Source: Podocnemis expansa
Lineage: Eukaryota; Chordata; Testudines; Podocnemididae
Reading direction: 5' to 3'
Length of the DNA stretch: 64,000 bases
NCBI GenBank assembly: GCA_007922195.1
Contig: ML682014.1
Coordinates: 497,027-561,026, forward strand
Shown here one piece after another: positions 12,001 through 22,873 of the stretch. Under the pieces are notes generated by a model, which saw nothing but the letters and a program-made list of their open reading frames with translations, was not told where the DNA came from and made no database searches. Positions within the stretch are counted from its first letter, which is position 1; each line of letters opens with the position of its first letter. Position numbers and translations under genes: made by a program.

Positions 12001-13300
12001 AATTTAGATAGGGAAAGGATTAACAAAAATTGAAGATGTATTATGACAAGATGATAAACTAGCTTCTTTGATTACATATATACCATATCAGCTACTGCTG
12101 TTTCATAATTCTTTCTTTCAGCAGCCATGCTCAAGGATTCCTCCAAGGAGAGGGGACAATTGCTCTGTTTCAATGCTCTAGAAAAACATGTTGAAAAATA
12201 TGGAACAAAGGACACTTTATAGGAATTACTTATGGCTGTCTTAATGCTTTGTATTGTCCCCTTAATCTCAGCCTGAAAAAAAAAAAAGGTGGTGGGAGAT
12301 GAAAGAACTTAACCTTACTGTTACAACAGAAACCACGAGGCATATCTGCCTTAATGTCAAAGATATTTCAAGATCTTTATCCTTGCGATTCTTCCAGAAC
12401 AAGATATTAAACAGGTACGACTGGACTCCAGAATGTTTAAGGCTAGAGTGGCAATTCACAGTGATATGACAACCTCTCACACATACGCTGTACCTGTCAA
12501 AAATGCATGTATTCTAAAACACTATATTCAGCGCTCTCTCAAAAACTTTTCGTCTTGCTTTCTTTCCTTCTGCAATCTTGTGTATTTCAGGGATGCTGGA
12601 TAAATTAGTACCAGTTAACGTTATGAAATGGATTACAGCAACTGTTTTAGTGGCTAAAAAAGTTATTTTGAGAAAATGGAAATCTGCAGTTCCTCCCTTA
12701 TATATACTCTGGCTTAATGACCTCTTTACTACTGCATTAATGAACAAAATGACTCTGTGTATTAGAAAAGCTTGGAAACAATATAAGGATAACTGGTTAC
12801 ATGTGAAACCATTGCAGCTTAGTATATATTATTCCTAATGCTCAAAAGGTAAGTTCTCACTTATTTATCTAGTTACCTTAATAATTGATGCACTGCATGA
12901 CCTATACATGACCTATACAGATTCAGGGATGTTTTTTTGTTTTCCCATGGTTTACGAATAGCAAATATTGAATTTTGGTATTTATATGCTATTTCAATTG
13001 TAAGCATGCATTTTGTGTTCTGTCTCATTATGTGTATATAGCTTATAAAAAACAAAAAGCTATTAAAAATTTGGCATTTTTATTAGAGTGTAGTGCACAC
13101 CAGCTGTGCCTTTGTTAAGTATCTAACAGTACTTTCTTTGTAAGTCTGTGCATGTTGGGATGCTATAGTGACCTATTAAAATTCTCTGGTATAGCTATCT
13201 TTAGAGAACATTACCAATCATGTAGTGGTATATTTTTGTAACTGAAAATAAGTGGCAATAATGATCAGGGCTAGACAGACTACATCCACTAATCCCTGAA
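9061..13300. other. Intron 3 stretch, no feature recognised
   Basis: About 4.2 kb of AT-rich sequence with short poly-A tracts (for example near 10620 and 12276). The short open frames have no family signature and I regard them as chance. Conserved regulatory elements cannot be excluded by eye. Confidence 0.45.
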
Positions 13301-13302
13301 AA

Positions 13303-13326
13303 TGATAGATAGATAGATAGATAGAT
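13303..13326 (+). repeat. (GATA)n microsatellite
   Basis: About six perfect GATA units in tandem (GATAGATAGATAGATA...). A simple sequence repeat, probably length-polymorphic. Confidence 0.95.
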
Positions 13327-13375
13327 CCTAAATCAGAGATTTTTTTTAGTATCCTTTTATACAGTATAAAGGAGT

Positions 13376-13610
13376 TGTCTGGCTTGGTCACAAATTTTCT
13401 GTGCAACCTAGACTAAATCACTTAATTCAAATTTTTCAAAAGTCATCTCTAACTCTTGGTGCTAAATTTTCTACATGGATGCCCTAATTTTCTATTGTGA
13501 TGGATGTCCAGAGTTTGCCAGCTTAAGTTAAACAGCACTTTTGAAAATATGCCTCTTAGTGTCTCTGTGCCTCAGTTAAATCAGCTGTAAAATGGAAATG
13601 TAGTGTGATG
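13376..13610 (+). repeat. Possible MIR relic with internal insertion
   Basis: The 3' part (TGTCTCTGTGCCTCAGTTAA, then CAGCTGTAAAATGGAAATG) follows the MIR consensus ctctgtgcctcagtttc...tctgtaaaatgggaa. A weak upstream match (TTGGTCACAAATTTTCTGTG) lies before an unrelated segment. Confidence 0.5.
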
Positions 13611-13627
13611 TGTGGCGAGGTATAATT

Positions 13628-13649
13628 AATATATATATATATTATATAT
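13628..13649 (+). repeat. (TA)n tract, left flank of the LINE
   Basis: An AT-dinucleotide tract directly abutting the 5' end of the R2/R4-type LINE fragment. A second (TA)n tract lies at the 3' end of that element, so the element may have inserted into a TA microsatellite. Confidence 0.85.
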
Positions 13650-13650
13650 C

Positions 13651-14862
13651 TCCAGGTTCTCTTGTCTTGTACACAAGGAGGAGGCAAGGAAGACAGCAAC
13701 ATCCAAGTACCACCAAAGGATAAGACAGGTCCTGAAGAGCCAGCTCAATGGGAAGAACAAGATCCACGCCATCAACAGGTACGCCCTGCCAGTCATCAGA
13801 TACCCTGCTGGTACAGTGAGCTGGCCAAAGGAGGACATGGAGGCTGCCGATGTGAAGACCCGGAAGCTCCTCACAATGTACGGAGGTTTCCACCCCAAGT
13901 CCAACACCCAGAGACTGTACACCAGCCGGAAAGAAGGAGGGCGGGGTTTAGTGAGTCTCAAAGCCACTGTCCTGGATGAAACCCAGAGCATCCAGGAGTA
14001 CATCAGTAAGATGGCACCCAAAGATGAGCTGCTGAGAGAATGCCTGAGGCAGCAGCAGACATGGGAGGAAGATCAAGCAGAAGAAGTGCCATGGCAAGAC
14101 AAGACCCTGCATGGGATGTACCACCGACAGATAGCTGAGGTGGCTGACATTGGGAAATCCTACCAGTGGCTGGAAAGGGCTGGACTAAAAGACAGCACTG
14201 AGGCACTGATCATAGCAGCACAAGAACAGGCACTGAGCACCAGCTCCGTTGAAGCAGGGGTCTATGACACTAGACAGGACCCAAGGTGCAGACTGTGCAG
14301 AGAGGCCTCAGAGACAGTCCAACACATAGTGGCAGGATGTAAGATGCAGGCAGGAACAGCATACACTGAACGGCACAACCAAGTAGCTGGCATTGTGTAC
14401 AGGAACATCTGCACAGTGTATGGGCTAGACCCTCCCAAGACCAGATGGGAGATTCCACAGAAGGTCATGGAGACAAACAGGGCTAAGATTCTGTGGGACT
14501 TCCAGATCCAGACGGACAGGCAGGTACTGGCCAATCAACCAGACATTGTGGTAATAGACAAGGACCAGAAGACAGCGGTGGTGATAGATGTAGCAGTGCC
14601 AAGTGACAGCAACATCAGGAAGAAGGAGTATGAGAAGCTGGAGAAGTACCAGGGCTTGAAAGAGGAACTAGAGAAGATGTGGAAAGTGAAGGCCAAAGTG
14701 GTCCCAGTGGTGGTAGGAGCACTCCGGGCTGTAACTCCTAAGCTGGGGGAGTGGCTCCAACAGATCCCAGGAACAACATCAGAGCTCTCTGTCCAGAAGA
14801 GTGCAGTGCTAGGAACAGCTAAGATACTGTGCAGGACCCTCAAACTCCCAGGCCTCTGGTAG
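13651..14862 (+). CDS. C-terminal domain of R2/R4-type LINE ORF2 (CCHC knuckle + PD-(D/E)XK endonuclease)
   Basis: The frame is open from 13651 to the stop at 14860-14862, with no true start because the element is truncated. The thumb-like N-terminal part contains NGKNKIHAINRYALPVIRY and KTRKLLTMYGGFHP, then RLYTSRKEGGRGL, typical of the region after the reverse transcriptase in R2, R4/Dong and Rex6-like elements. Counting from the codon at 13816, a CCHC zinc knuckle lies at residues 158-175 (C158, C161, H170, C175). A restriction-like endonuclease core follows: QPDIVVID at 241-248 and VVIDVAVPSD at 255-264, giving the PD...D arrangement. In the family this endonuclease nicks the target DNA to prime reverse transcription. 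The assignment to R4/Dong versus R2/Hero is uncertain. Confidence 0.85.
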   Translation, partial: SRFSCLVHKEEARKTATSKYHQRIRQVLKSQLNGKNKIHAINRYALPVIRYPAGTVSWPKEDMEAADVKTRKLLTMYGGFHPKSNTQRLYTSRKEGGRGLVSLKATVLDETQSIQEYISKMAPKDELLRECLRQQQTWEEDQAEEVPWQDKTLHGMYHRQIAEVADIGKSYQWLERAGLKDSTEALIIAAQEQALSTSSVEAGVYDTRQDPRCRLCREASETVQHIVAGCKMQAGTAYTERHNQVAGIVYRNICTVYGLDPPKTRWEIPQKVMETNRAKILWDFQIQTDRQVLANQPDIVVIDKDQKTAVVIDVAVPSDSNIRKKEYEKLEKYQGLKEELEKMWKVKAKVVPVVVGALRAVTPKLGEWLQQIPGTTSELSVQKSAVLGTAKILCRTLKLPGLW

Positions 14863-14913
14863 AGGACCCGAGGTTGAGGATGACACATACCACCCATAGG
14901 GGTGAGAGGGGAA
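13651..14913 (+). mobile_element. 5'-truncated R2/R4-type LINE (restriction-like endonuclease class)
   Basis: A single open frame runs through the C-terminal part of a non-LTR retrotransposon ORF2, followed by a 3' UTR of about 50 bases and a poly-T/(TA)n end. It starts after the reverse transcriptase catalytic core, so the copy is 5'-truncated and dead, but the remaining frame is intact. This suggests a fairly recent insertion. The coding details are in the CDS entry. Confidence 0.85.
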
Positions 14914-14936
14914 TTTTTTTTATATATATATATATA
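14914..14936 (+). repeat. (T)n(TA)n tract, right flank of the LINE
   Basis: A short T run then TATATATA up to the assembly gap. The true length is unknown because the gap begins here. Confidence 0.85.
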
Positions 14937-15036
14937 NNNNNNNNNNNNNNNNNNNNNNNNNNNNNNNNNNNNNNNNNNNNNNNNNNNNNNNNNNNNNNNN
15001 NNNNNNNNNNNNNNNNNNNNNNNNNNNNNNNNNNNN
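14937..15036. other. Assembly gap (100 N)
   Basis: Exactly 100 unknown bases, the conventional length for a gap of unspecified size. It starts inside a TA repeat and ends inside CR1 coding sequence, so some CR1 and perhaps other sequence is missing. Confidence 1.
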
Positions 15037-16030
15037 TGAGGGGGAAAGGAGTCCAGGAGTGTTGGCTGTATTTTAAAGAAACCTTAGTGAGGGCACAGGA
15101 ACAAACCATCCCAATGTGCAGAAAGAATAGCAAATATGCCAGGCGACCAGTATGGCTTAACAGAGAAGTCCTTGGTGAGCTTAAACAAAAAAGGAAGCTT
15201 ACAACAAGTGGAAGCTTGGGCAGATGATTAGAGAAGAGTATAAAGATATTGCTGCATGCAGTGTGACATCAGGAAGGCCAAAGCACAGCTAGCAAGAGTT
15301 GTGAAGAGTAATAAGAAGGCATGTTTCTACAGGTATGTTAGAAAGAAGAAGAAAGTCAGGGAAAGGATGGGCCCCTTACTGAAATGAGGAAGCAATCTAG
15401 TAACAGATGATGATGTGGAAAAAGCAAGTACTCAATGCTTTTTTTTGCCCATCTTCACAGACAAGGTCAGCTCCAGGACTATTGAAGTGGGCAGCTCAGT
15501 ATGGGAAGGAGGTGATTATCCCTCAGTGGTGAAAGAATAGGTTCAGGATTATTTAGAAAAGCTGAATATGGTCCATGGGGCCAGATGCAGTGCAATACTG
15601 AGGGAGTAGGCTAATTTGATTGAAAAGCCATTGACCCTTACCTTTGAAAACTTGTAGCAATAGGGTGATGATCTGGACAATTAAAAAAAGGCAAATATTT
15701 TGTCCATTCTTAATAAAGAGGAGGAGGAGAATCCAGGGACTTACAGACCAGTCAGTCTCACCTCAGTCCCTGGAAAAATCATGGAGCAGGTCCTCAAGGA
15801 ATCCATTTTGAAGCTCTTGGAGGAGAGGAAGGTTATCAGGAACAGTCAGCATGGATTCACCAAAGACAAATCACATGTGTCCAACCTGATTGCCTTCTAT
15901 GATGAGATGACTGGTTTTGTAAACATGGGAAGGCAGTGGACATGATATACCCTGACTTTAGCAAAGCTTTTGATATGATCTTCCACAGTCTTGCCAGAAG
16001 TATGGGTGGGATAAATGGACAATAAAATGG
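15037..16030 (+). pseudogene. CR1 LINE ORF2 fragment, broken (endonuclease-RT linker and early RT)
   Basis: CR1 protein can be read in pieces across frames. At 15037-15230 GVQECWLYFKETLVRAQEQT and RPVWLNREVLGELKQKRK correspond to the linker after the endonuclease. At 15700-15945 the RT segment includes GTYRPVSLTSVPGKIMEQVL and NSQHGFTKDKSHVSNLIAFY. Near 15945-15980 a frameshifted DFSKAFD motif (first catalytic Asp region) appears. Multiple stops and frameshifts make it inactive. The frame is then interrupted by an LTR-like block, and the catalytic FxDD region expected next is missing. Confidence 0.85.
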
Positions 16031-16039
16031 TGTGGAAAA

Positions 16040-16455
16040 CTACCAGCTCCTTTCTAGTGGGTCTTGCACTTTTCCTTCTCCTGGTGAGAAAGGGCACCAT
16101 CAGTTACTCCACCTCCAAAGTGTGTATGGGGAGTCCCTCCTGTAATGTCCCATGGGGAGGAGAAAGAAGCCTAGGCCTATTCACTCTGAAATTCCAGCCC
16201 AGGTGCCTTAGGAATAGCTGCTGTGCATTGTTGATAGTATCCAAGGCTGCTATTCTTTCCTCTGGGCTATTTCCACCTTTGTCCTTTCAGCTACTTGTTC
16301 CTTTCCCCTCTCTTCCTAGTTAAGCTGATTTTCCACCTCCTGGTCCCAGAACCTTCCTCAAGACTCTTCTCTGTTCCTCCACACAATACAGCACTCTTTC
16401 TGCTCTGCCTCTAGCTTTCTCCCCTTCCTCTCTGGACCTGGAGTTTTTATAAGGC
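16040..16455 (+). repeat. LTR-like pyrimidine-rich repeat inserted in CR1, copy 2
   Basis: This block splits the CR1 coding sequence and is related to 3880-4430. The shared blocks are CCAGCCCAGGTGCC, TCTGGGCTATTTCCACC followed by TTTGTCCTTTCAGC, and GTTTTTATAAGGCACCTGGG near the right end. A TATA-like TTTTTATAAGG is present. The boundaries are set by where CR1 homology stops and resumes. No target-site duplication is evident, and some CR1 sequence is also missing, so the event was not a simple insertion. Confidence 0.45.
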
Positions 16456-17060
16456 ACCTGGGCCCTTGTTACCAAGAAGGCAAACAGCATATTGGGCTCC
16501 ATCAGTAGCAGCATTGTCAGCAGATCAATGGAAGAGATTATTCCCCTCTATTTGGCATTTCTGTGACCACAGCTGGAGTACTATGTCCAATTTTGGGCCC
16601 TCCATTACAGAAAGGATGTGGACAAAGTGGACTGAGTCCAGTGGAGGGCAATGAAAATGATTACAGGACTGGAGCAAATGACTTTTGAGGAGAGGCTGAG
16701 GGAACTGGGCTTGTTTAGTTTGCAGAAGAGAAGAGTGAAGGGAGATTTGATAGCAGCCTTCGACTACCTGAAGCATGAGCGGGTGGGAAGCTCCAGAAAG
16801 TATAGAGCTAGGCTGTTTTCAGTGATGTCAGATGGTGGAACAAGGAACATGGTCTCAAGTTGCAGTGCAGGAGTCTAGGTTGGATATTAAGAACAATGTT
16901 TTCACTAGGACTGTAGTGAAGCACTGGAATGGGTTACCCAGAGAGATGATGGAATTGCCATCCTTATTGTTTTCATGCCCAGCTTGCCCAAGCCTTTTGA
17001 GCAGGAGTTGGACTAGATGATCTCCTGAGGTCCCTTCCCTCCCTAAGCTTTTATGATTTT
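16456..17060 (+). pseudogene. CR1 LINE ORF2 C-terminus and 3' end
   Basis: CR1 resumes with KANSILGSISSS-like coding, then an EYYVQFWAP-type block. MTFEERLRELGLFSLQKRR and GDLIAAFDYLKH follow, then the LDIKNNVFTRTVVKHWNGLP block, which is typical of the CR1 ORF2 C-terminus. The nucleotide tail GTTGGACTAGATGATCTCCT then GAGGTCCCTTCC...TTATGATTTT is the usual CR1 3' end. Frameshifts and stops are present. It is the same element as 15037-16030, on the same strand. Confidence 0.88.
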
Positions 17061-19277
17061 CCCCAAGAATATACATGTTAGTTGCTACAAGATCAGTAGG
17101 CAAAGTAAGGTCTGCTTTTGTTTCACTCTGGCTCAGAGAAAGCACTGGGATTTGATTAATGGCCTACTGAAGAGGAAAGTTGTAGCGTATTAAATGTTCC
17201 AATCGTTAGGTCTTCATTTTTAAAATGAGATAGACCACAAATACTGGCAAAGTGATCAGAGTCATATAAGAAGCAGATATGAGTCAGATTTCTCAAAAAC
17301 ATTATGCACACTCTTCAGAGTTGCAGGTGCTTGGCATCTTTGAAAAGCCTAAATTTGAGGCACTACTGAGAGTGTACTTTTGTAGCTAAGTTCCTGAGCT
17401 GATTTGTGTCACACAGGAAATTTTTGGCAATGCATAAAAATTGTGGTAAGATATGCACAGCACATCCTAACTCGTTTGCTTATACATTTTGAAAACGGGA
17501 ATATGAATATCATAATTCTTTGAAAAGCCATGTATGTATATGTTCATGTATAACATTTTTCTCATTAATCCAGGGAGTTTTGTCACAATTACATTTTAAC
17601 TTCAATAGCAAAAACATCTTTTTTTTGCATCCAAAGAATTCCAACAGCCACTCAGTAGAAAAAAAAAAAACAACCATATGCACATGCACACAGCCCTCTT
17701 TACCAGTGAAGAGAGACCATGAGTTAAGATATACTGCTACTACTGTATATCCAGTTATATAAAGGCATAGCCATAGGAAAGAGAGAGAGGAAATTGAATT
17801 ACTAGTCTCTGAAGAAGAGTTTCAGAAGACAATTTAATTTTCTCGCTATTAGGCTCCGCGGTGTCTCATAGATGAACTGGAGAGAGAAAGTAGGAATTAG
17901 AGTTCTGGGATGAAATCTCAGCCCTACCAGGCCAATGGCAAAACTCCAAATAATTTCAAATGGGCCCAGACTCTCAGCTCAAGACTCTTATGATGAACTA
18001 TTACATGTTTTTCAGCCAGTTCATGAATAGAACAATCAAATTAGATCTTTACCAATGTTAACTCTTTGTTAAAAAAAAATCTAGGAAGTTTGTACATATT
18101 ATAGGTGAACAGTGGCTTTTCTAGCATATATTACCTTCCATCAAAATATTCCTTTTTAGATATGTTTTTACATAGTTCTTGGGAGAAAACATGCAGAACA
18201 CATCTGAGTGTTCATATTAAGGGTTTGTGTTTCAGTCTACCATTATAACATATCGTTGCAATATGTCATTACATAAAAGCAACAAATCTTTTGAAAATAT
18301 TAAATTGCTGTACTGTTGTCAATCATCAAAGCAATGTAGCTATGATGATGTGAGAACACTAATTAACATTAGTGCCAACATAAACCTGTCAGTTGCCAGA
18401 TGACACTGCCCATTACATGGCATTTTTAGACAAAACAACGTTGCAATGCTCCTTTATCAGGAATATGTAATCCTTAAGCATCAATTTATGTGGAACCACT
18501 CCCTCTTTTTTTCTCTTTGATGCTGTGTGTAACAGAGACAGAAAGAAAATGACTCTTATAGGAACCATTTCTATTAATCTACATGCACAAGCTTCCTATT
18601 TGCTGCTACCTTCAATAGTCAGTTTTGAATCATTAGAATGCAGATTACTTTCAACAGTAAAAATGTCAGGTTTAATTTATTTTCCCCACACTGTCTGAAT
18701 TTACAATAACTTTTAATCACCAAGCAGAACTACCCATCCTGCTAATCTATATATCTGAACTCCATAAAGTTACCATACTTTGAATTTTCTCTTTATGCTC
18801 ATTCCCATGAAGAACATACAACCATCTCATATGCTAGAATGCATTGGTGTATTGATTTTGCTGCCTTAGATGTACAAGCTTTATATAAAGGATAGCTACC
18901 TACATCTTAATACTCATATTGAAGACACTATGGATTAGTTGCTAGCTTTTAGAAGGGGGAAAACAGCATTTAAAACAAAAGATTTGATGGATACCTGTGT
19001 TCTATAATGGCAGGAGCATGTCTACTAGATTATTCCCTTTGATTTTTGGGGATCTGTTTCTGGAAATCTTTGTCCTGCATGGAAGAGATTGGTATATTGG
19101 CACCACAAACACAAACATCAGTGTTTAATCAATAAATTATCTCGGAGACAGTTACATTCTTTTTCTTTATTCAGAGTTCTTTATTCGGAATATGTTTTTG
19201 TCACAGACTTAGTCAAAGCACAATAATAAATCCACTAACTCCTCCAGTTTTCTTTTCCAAGAATTTTATGTGTAGCC
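17061..19277. other. Intron 3 stretch, no feature recognised
   Basis: AT-rich sequence. Short GA-rich and A-rich patches occur around 17660 and 17780. No coding or repeat structure can be supported. Confidence 0.45.
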
Positions 19278-19532
19278 CAGCATTTCCCAAACTTATTTGG
19301 CCATGGAACGCTTCACTTTTGGATTTGGAATATATTAATGGAACATGTATATGTTGGTCCAGGAGAGAGTTGGGGTGTTTCATACTGAAAAGTTGCCACA
19401 TATATTGCTCAAAAGTTGATTTATAATAATTTCATATTTAATATTTTAGAAGGAAAAATATTGCTAGCATTGACTTTTTTTTTCCATGGAGCATCTATCC
19501 AGATGACACAGAACACAATTTGGGAAATGCTG
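19278..19532. mobile_element. Non-autonomous hAT element, 255 bp
   Basis: The terminal inverted repeats are about 17 bp: CAGCATTTCCCAAACTT on the left and the inverse of AATTTGGGAAATGCTG on the right. CCATGGA motifs lie just inside both ends. The 8-bp flanks GTGTAGCC and ACATAACC match at only 4 of 8 positions (all differences are transitions), so the insertion is old or the duplication has decayed. The CAG...CTG ends and layout fit hAT. Confidence 0.7.
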
Positions 19533-20829
19533 ACATAACCTATTATGGCAAGTGCCATTACTGCATTCTAGAGTTGAGGATATATTTATCAACAGATGGT
19601 ACCCAAGCATTTAAGCACAATCTAATTAACCCTTCAAGCACAACGCTGATGTCACCCCTTTTATGTGAAGTGACTACGACTATTATTAGGACCTCACTTC
19701 TCAATTCATTCACACAGCAGACCAAAGTATGTGGCTATCATAGTCTCAATCTCCCTCAGTGTTCATAACAACTCAACATCAAGAAACAGAATTTTTCATT
19801 GGGTTTCAGAATTTACAGATGATGTGAAGATTTCCAGAATTACCATTTATTGTTCCTAAATGACTACTAAAAATTTTGAACAGTTCTCATGATGATGAGA
19901 TTTTTATGAGACCTTTTAATTGGCAGCCCATTAATCAGAACCAGTTTAATATCAGCTGACTCCATATATAAAGGGCTTATTGCTGCTGAAAATTACATAC
20001 CGACCTGAATCCTAAGATTTCTTCTAGTCTACAGTGAATGGTTAAGTCCATTGTTCAGAGTTAGATCCACTGAATAACATTTTTTAAAAAAATTAAATGA
20101 AAAGACATTTCCTTTTTGCAAGACAGATGAAATTTTGAGGATTCAATAAATTTCCTTCACTTTATCCAAAATTAAAGGGAAGGCTGAGAGACAGTATCCA
20201 CTGCAAGCTATTAACTGAATTTCTCCCTTTAAATTGACAATAAAATATGTGTAGCAGAAACGCTACTTCCTTCACTAGGCTTATATTTCCTCTCTCCCCA
20301 TGAGCTGGTGGGAAACTGCGGTATATGTGTTTCCTATTACAGGGTCATTGATTTAGTGATGTGTTAACTTCCAGATTGCTAAACTTGACTTCAGAATAGT
20401 AATTTTTTTGGGGCAGGGGGAGGGGAGAAGGACTAGAGCATGAACCCTTTGTCACTTAGGAAACTCCAATTAGTAGACATGCCTCAGCATGTGTCCTCAA
20501 CTTGTAGAGATATAACCTGACTTGCTCTCTACACTATCGTCTCTTAGACTAGCAAATAAAGTTCAAGTTTTCTGTCCTTATCTAGGCACCCTAGGGGCTG
20601 GACCCAGGGTATCTAAAAGACTGGTAATTGTATCTGTATGGGAGACAGACTCAGTGGCCAGTCTGAGGCTAATTCTATACTGATGGTTACAAATTCACTG
20701 CCATCAGTTTGATCTTCTGGTTTCAACTGAGCAGTCAATCAAGATCCACTCAATCAATCTAGAGTGACTCCAACATTTCCCTTTGACTCAGGATAGTGGA
20801 GATAGGAAGGCAATTGAGATTTAGAGAGT
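19533..20829. other. Intron 3 stretch, left part of a repeat near its end
   Basis: No gene is seen. From about 20690 the sequence (CATCAGTTTGATCTT..., then CCCTTTGACTCAGGATAGTG) is shared with 55115-55265, so the hairpin repeat family probably begins there. Confidence 0.45.
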
Positions 20830-20831
20830 TG

Positions 20832-20876
20832 AAGGGAGATATGCAAGTTATTTAATGTAGATTGCATATCTCCCTT
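20832..20876 (+). repeat. Hairpin repeat family, copy A
   Basis: Perfect 15-bp arms AAGGGAGATATGCAA (20832-20846) and their inverse (20862-20876) around a 15-nt loop. The hairpin and the sequence on both sides recur at 35939-35983 and 55299-55347. The left flank shares CCCTTTGACTCAGGATAGTG with copy B (CCTTTCAACTCAGGACAGTG). It looks like the core of a longer non-autonomous element whose ends I cannot fix. Confidence 0.75.
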
Positions 20877-21870
20877 TGATTGCCAGCAAAAATGGTGGCA
20901 AGTTTGGGTAGGCCTGAGACTATGGGACAGACTCCTCCAGGAAATAAATCACAGATCTTATTTTCAGAGTAACTGAATCCGTAGCCCCTCTCCATGTTCC
21001 ACTCGAGAATTGTCCAGTCACATCTCAGGTTCCCAGCCAATACCAGTGTCAAGGGAGGGAGCAACCTCCCACTGTCTTCTGACAGTGGGTTTTAAGGCTG
21101 CATATCGCCTCTTGGCATACACTGTGATACCAGCATCTGTGCTTGGCTTTCTCTCTAAACACAACTGCAATATTTTTAGAAGAAACCATGTAGCTCATCC
21201 AAAGCAAAGTTCATTTATTATGAGAGCAAAAGCATTGCTGAGGAAAAATCAGTAAAAACAATGAAAGCATTTAAACCCTTGCTAAACATATCAAGTATTT
21301 CTATCTTCCACATGGAGTGTGTGCCAGCACAAAGTCTTTCCAATTCTTCTGTAGGGGGTGGGGCCACCTTAGGACATGAAGTGTCCGTTTGCTGAATCAG
21401 AAGGATCTGAGTCTTAAAAACTCACTTGCTTATAGCAGAAGTTTTGCATTGTCTCCCAGGCTCTTGAAAAGGGATAAAACTATTCCCTCCTCCCCAAGGT
21501 CAAGCTTGTAAGACTGAGTTTTTACAAACCAGTGCTGGGGGATCTGCATTAACTACCTTCCCCTGCCCCATCTCCCCCCCCCCCAGTATTCCCTAGCAAA
21601 GCCACTTAGCAAGCCAGGAACACACAAATACACAAAACCATTTATATGGGTGCAGTGCACTACAAATACTCTATGGCTCATATAGTCTGACCCATCTGAA
21701 TAAGAATTTTTTGAGATTTTCATGTTTTAAATATGAAGTATAGTACCATACTCAAAGATAGTGCATATGGCTGCCATATCTGTTATGCTTACCATTTCTG
21801 CTTCAACAGCAAAGGACATTAGTTTGACCTTGGCTTCTCTAACATAAATACATAATTGTTTGCAGTGTAG

Positions 21871-21935
21871 TTGTAGCTGTGTTGATCCAATAAACAATGA
21901 AAATAAATGCTACCTCATTTAACTTGTCTCTCATA
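21871..21935. mobile_element. Second Penelope-like foldback family, fragment
   Basis: GTAGCTGTGTTGATCC, then TGCTACCTCATTTAACTTGTCTCTC, is an internally deleted piece of the foldback family seen better at 37888-38155 (arms GGTCCAATAAAAGATATTAC and CTTGTC). Too short to delimit. Confidence 0.45.
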
Positions 21936-22873
21936 TAAATACATAGCAATATGTATACTAAAAAAATGAACCAAAACCCTGCCAAAACAAGACCCCCTCC
22001 TGCACACACTTCTCCCCTGGGGAGAGCAAGAGAGAACCAAACATGTGACAGAGGTTACATTTGACTTAATGTACTACTGCAAGGTGTTCAGATACCATAG
22101 TATGAGAAGCTACATAGACTAGAATAGAGGTCCCATAAGATATTAATGGTATAAATATTTAAAGAACAAAATGGACCATTGTATATTAGGCTTCTCTTTT
22201 CTATTAATTTCTAATGTGCTCATCACAGTAGCATATAGGTATTACATCCATAAATTTGTCATGTACAATCATCTGCAAAAAGACCTAAGCTCTCAGCTTC
22301 CCCACTGCAATATCAACTTTCAAAAAAGGGCACTTAAGTGGTTGTCTTCCAGGAAACCATCACTTGACCATAGTGGTCCAACACCTTGAATTAGACTTGA
22401 AACTGAAGACAGAGACATTTACTTGCATAAGATGCCAGCATGATGTGCTCCCATAAGTATGGCCTATTTAAAGGGAGTGGATGGTGGTGGTCTCTTTCCA
22501 CTACCCTCTTTCACTATTCATAAAAACAAATTGATGATCTTGAGTCATTCCAGGGCTTCAACAACAGCTTTTAGTCCAAAGATATGAAAAGGACGATGTA
22601 ACTCCAACACCTAAGTCTTATGCAGAGTATTGCATTAAGAATCCTTAAAATCTAGTGCTGAAAGTAAAGAAACTTTTACAAATCCATCCCAGCTGGCATA
22701 GGGTAGTGAGTTTACATCTAAACTAAAAGAAAAGGCATATTCCCCCATCTTTGCTTCTGGGCTGAGAGACAGAAATCCCCCTGCAGATTTAATCCCTGAT
22801 ATAATCATTGTTACCGGGATACACTGAGTCCAACCTTTGAAGTCAGCTTATACATACACACAAAGAACACACC

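Noticed and set aside
13626..14897. Minus-strand frames across the LINE
   Set aside because: They are antisense shadows of the plus-strand endonuclease frame, which carries the real motifs.
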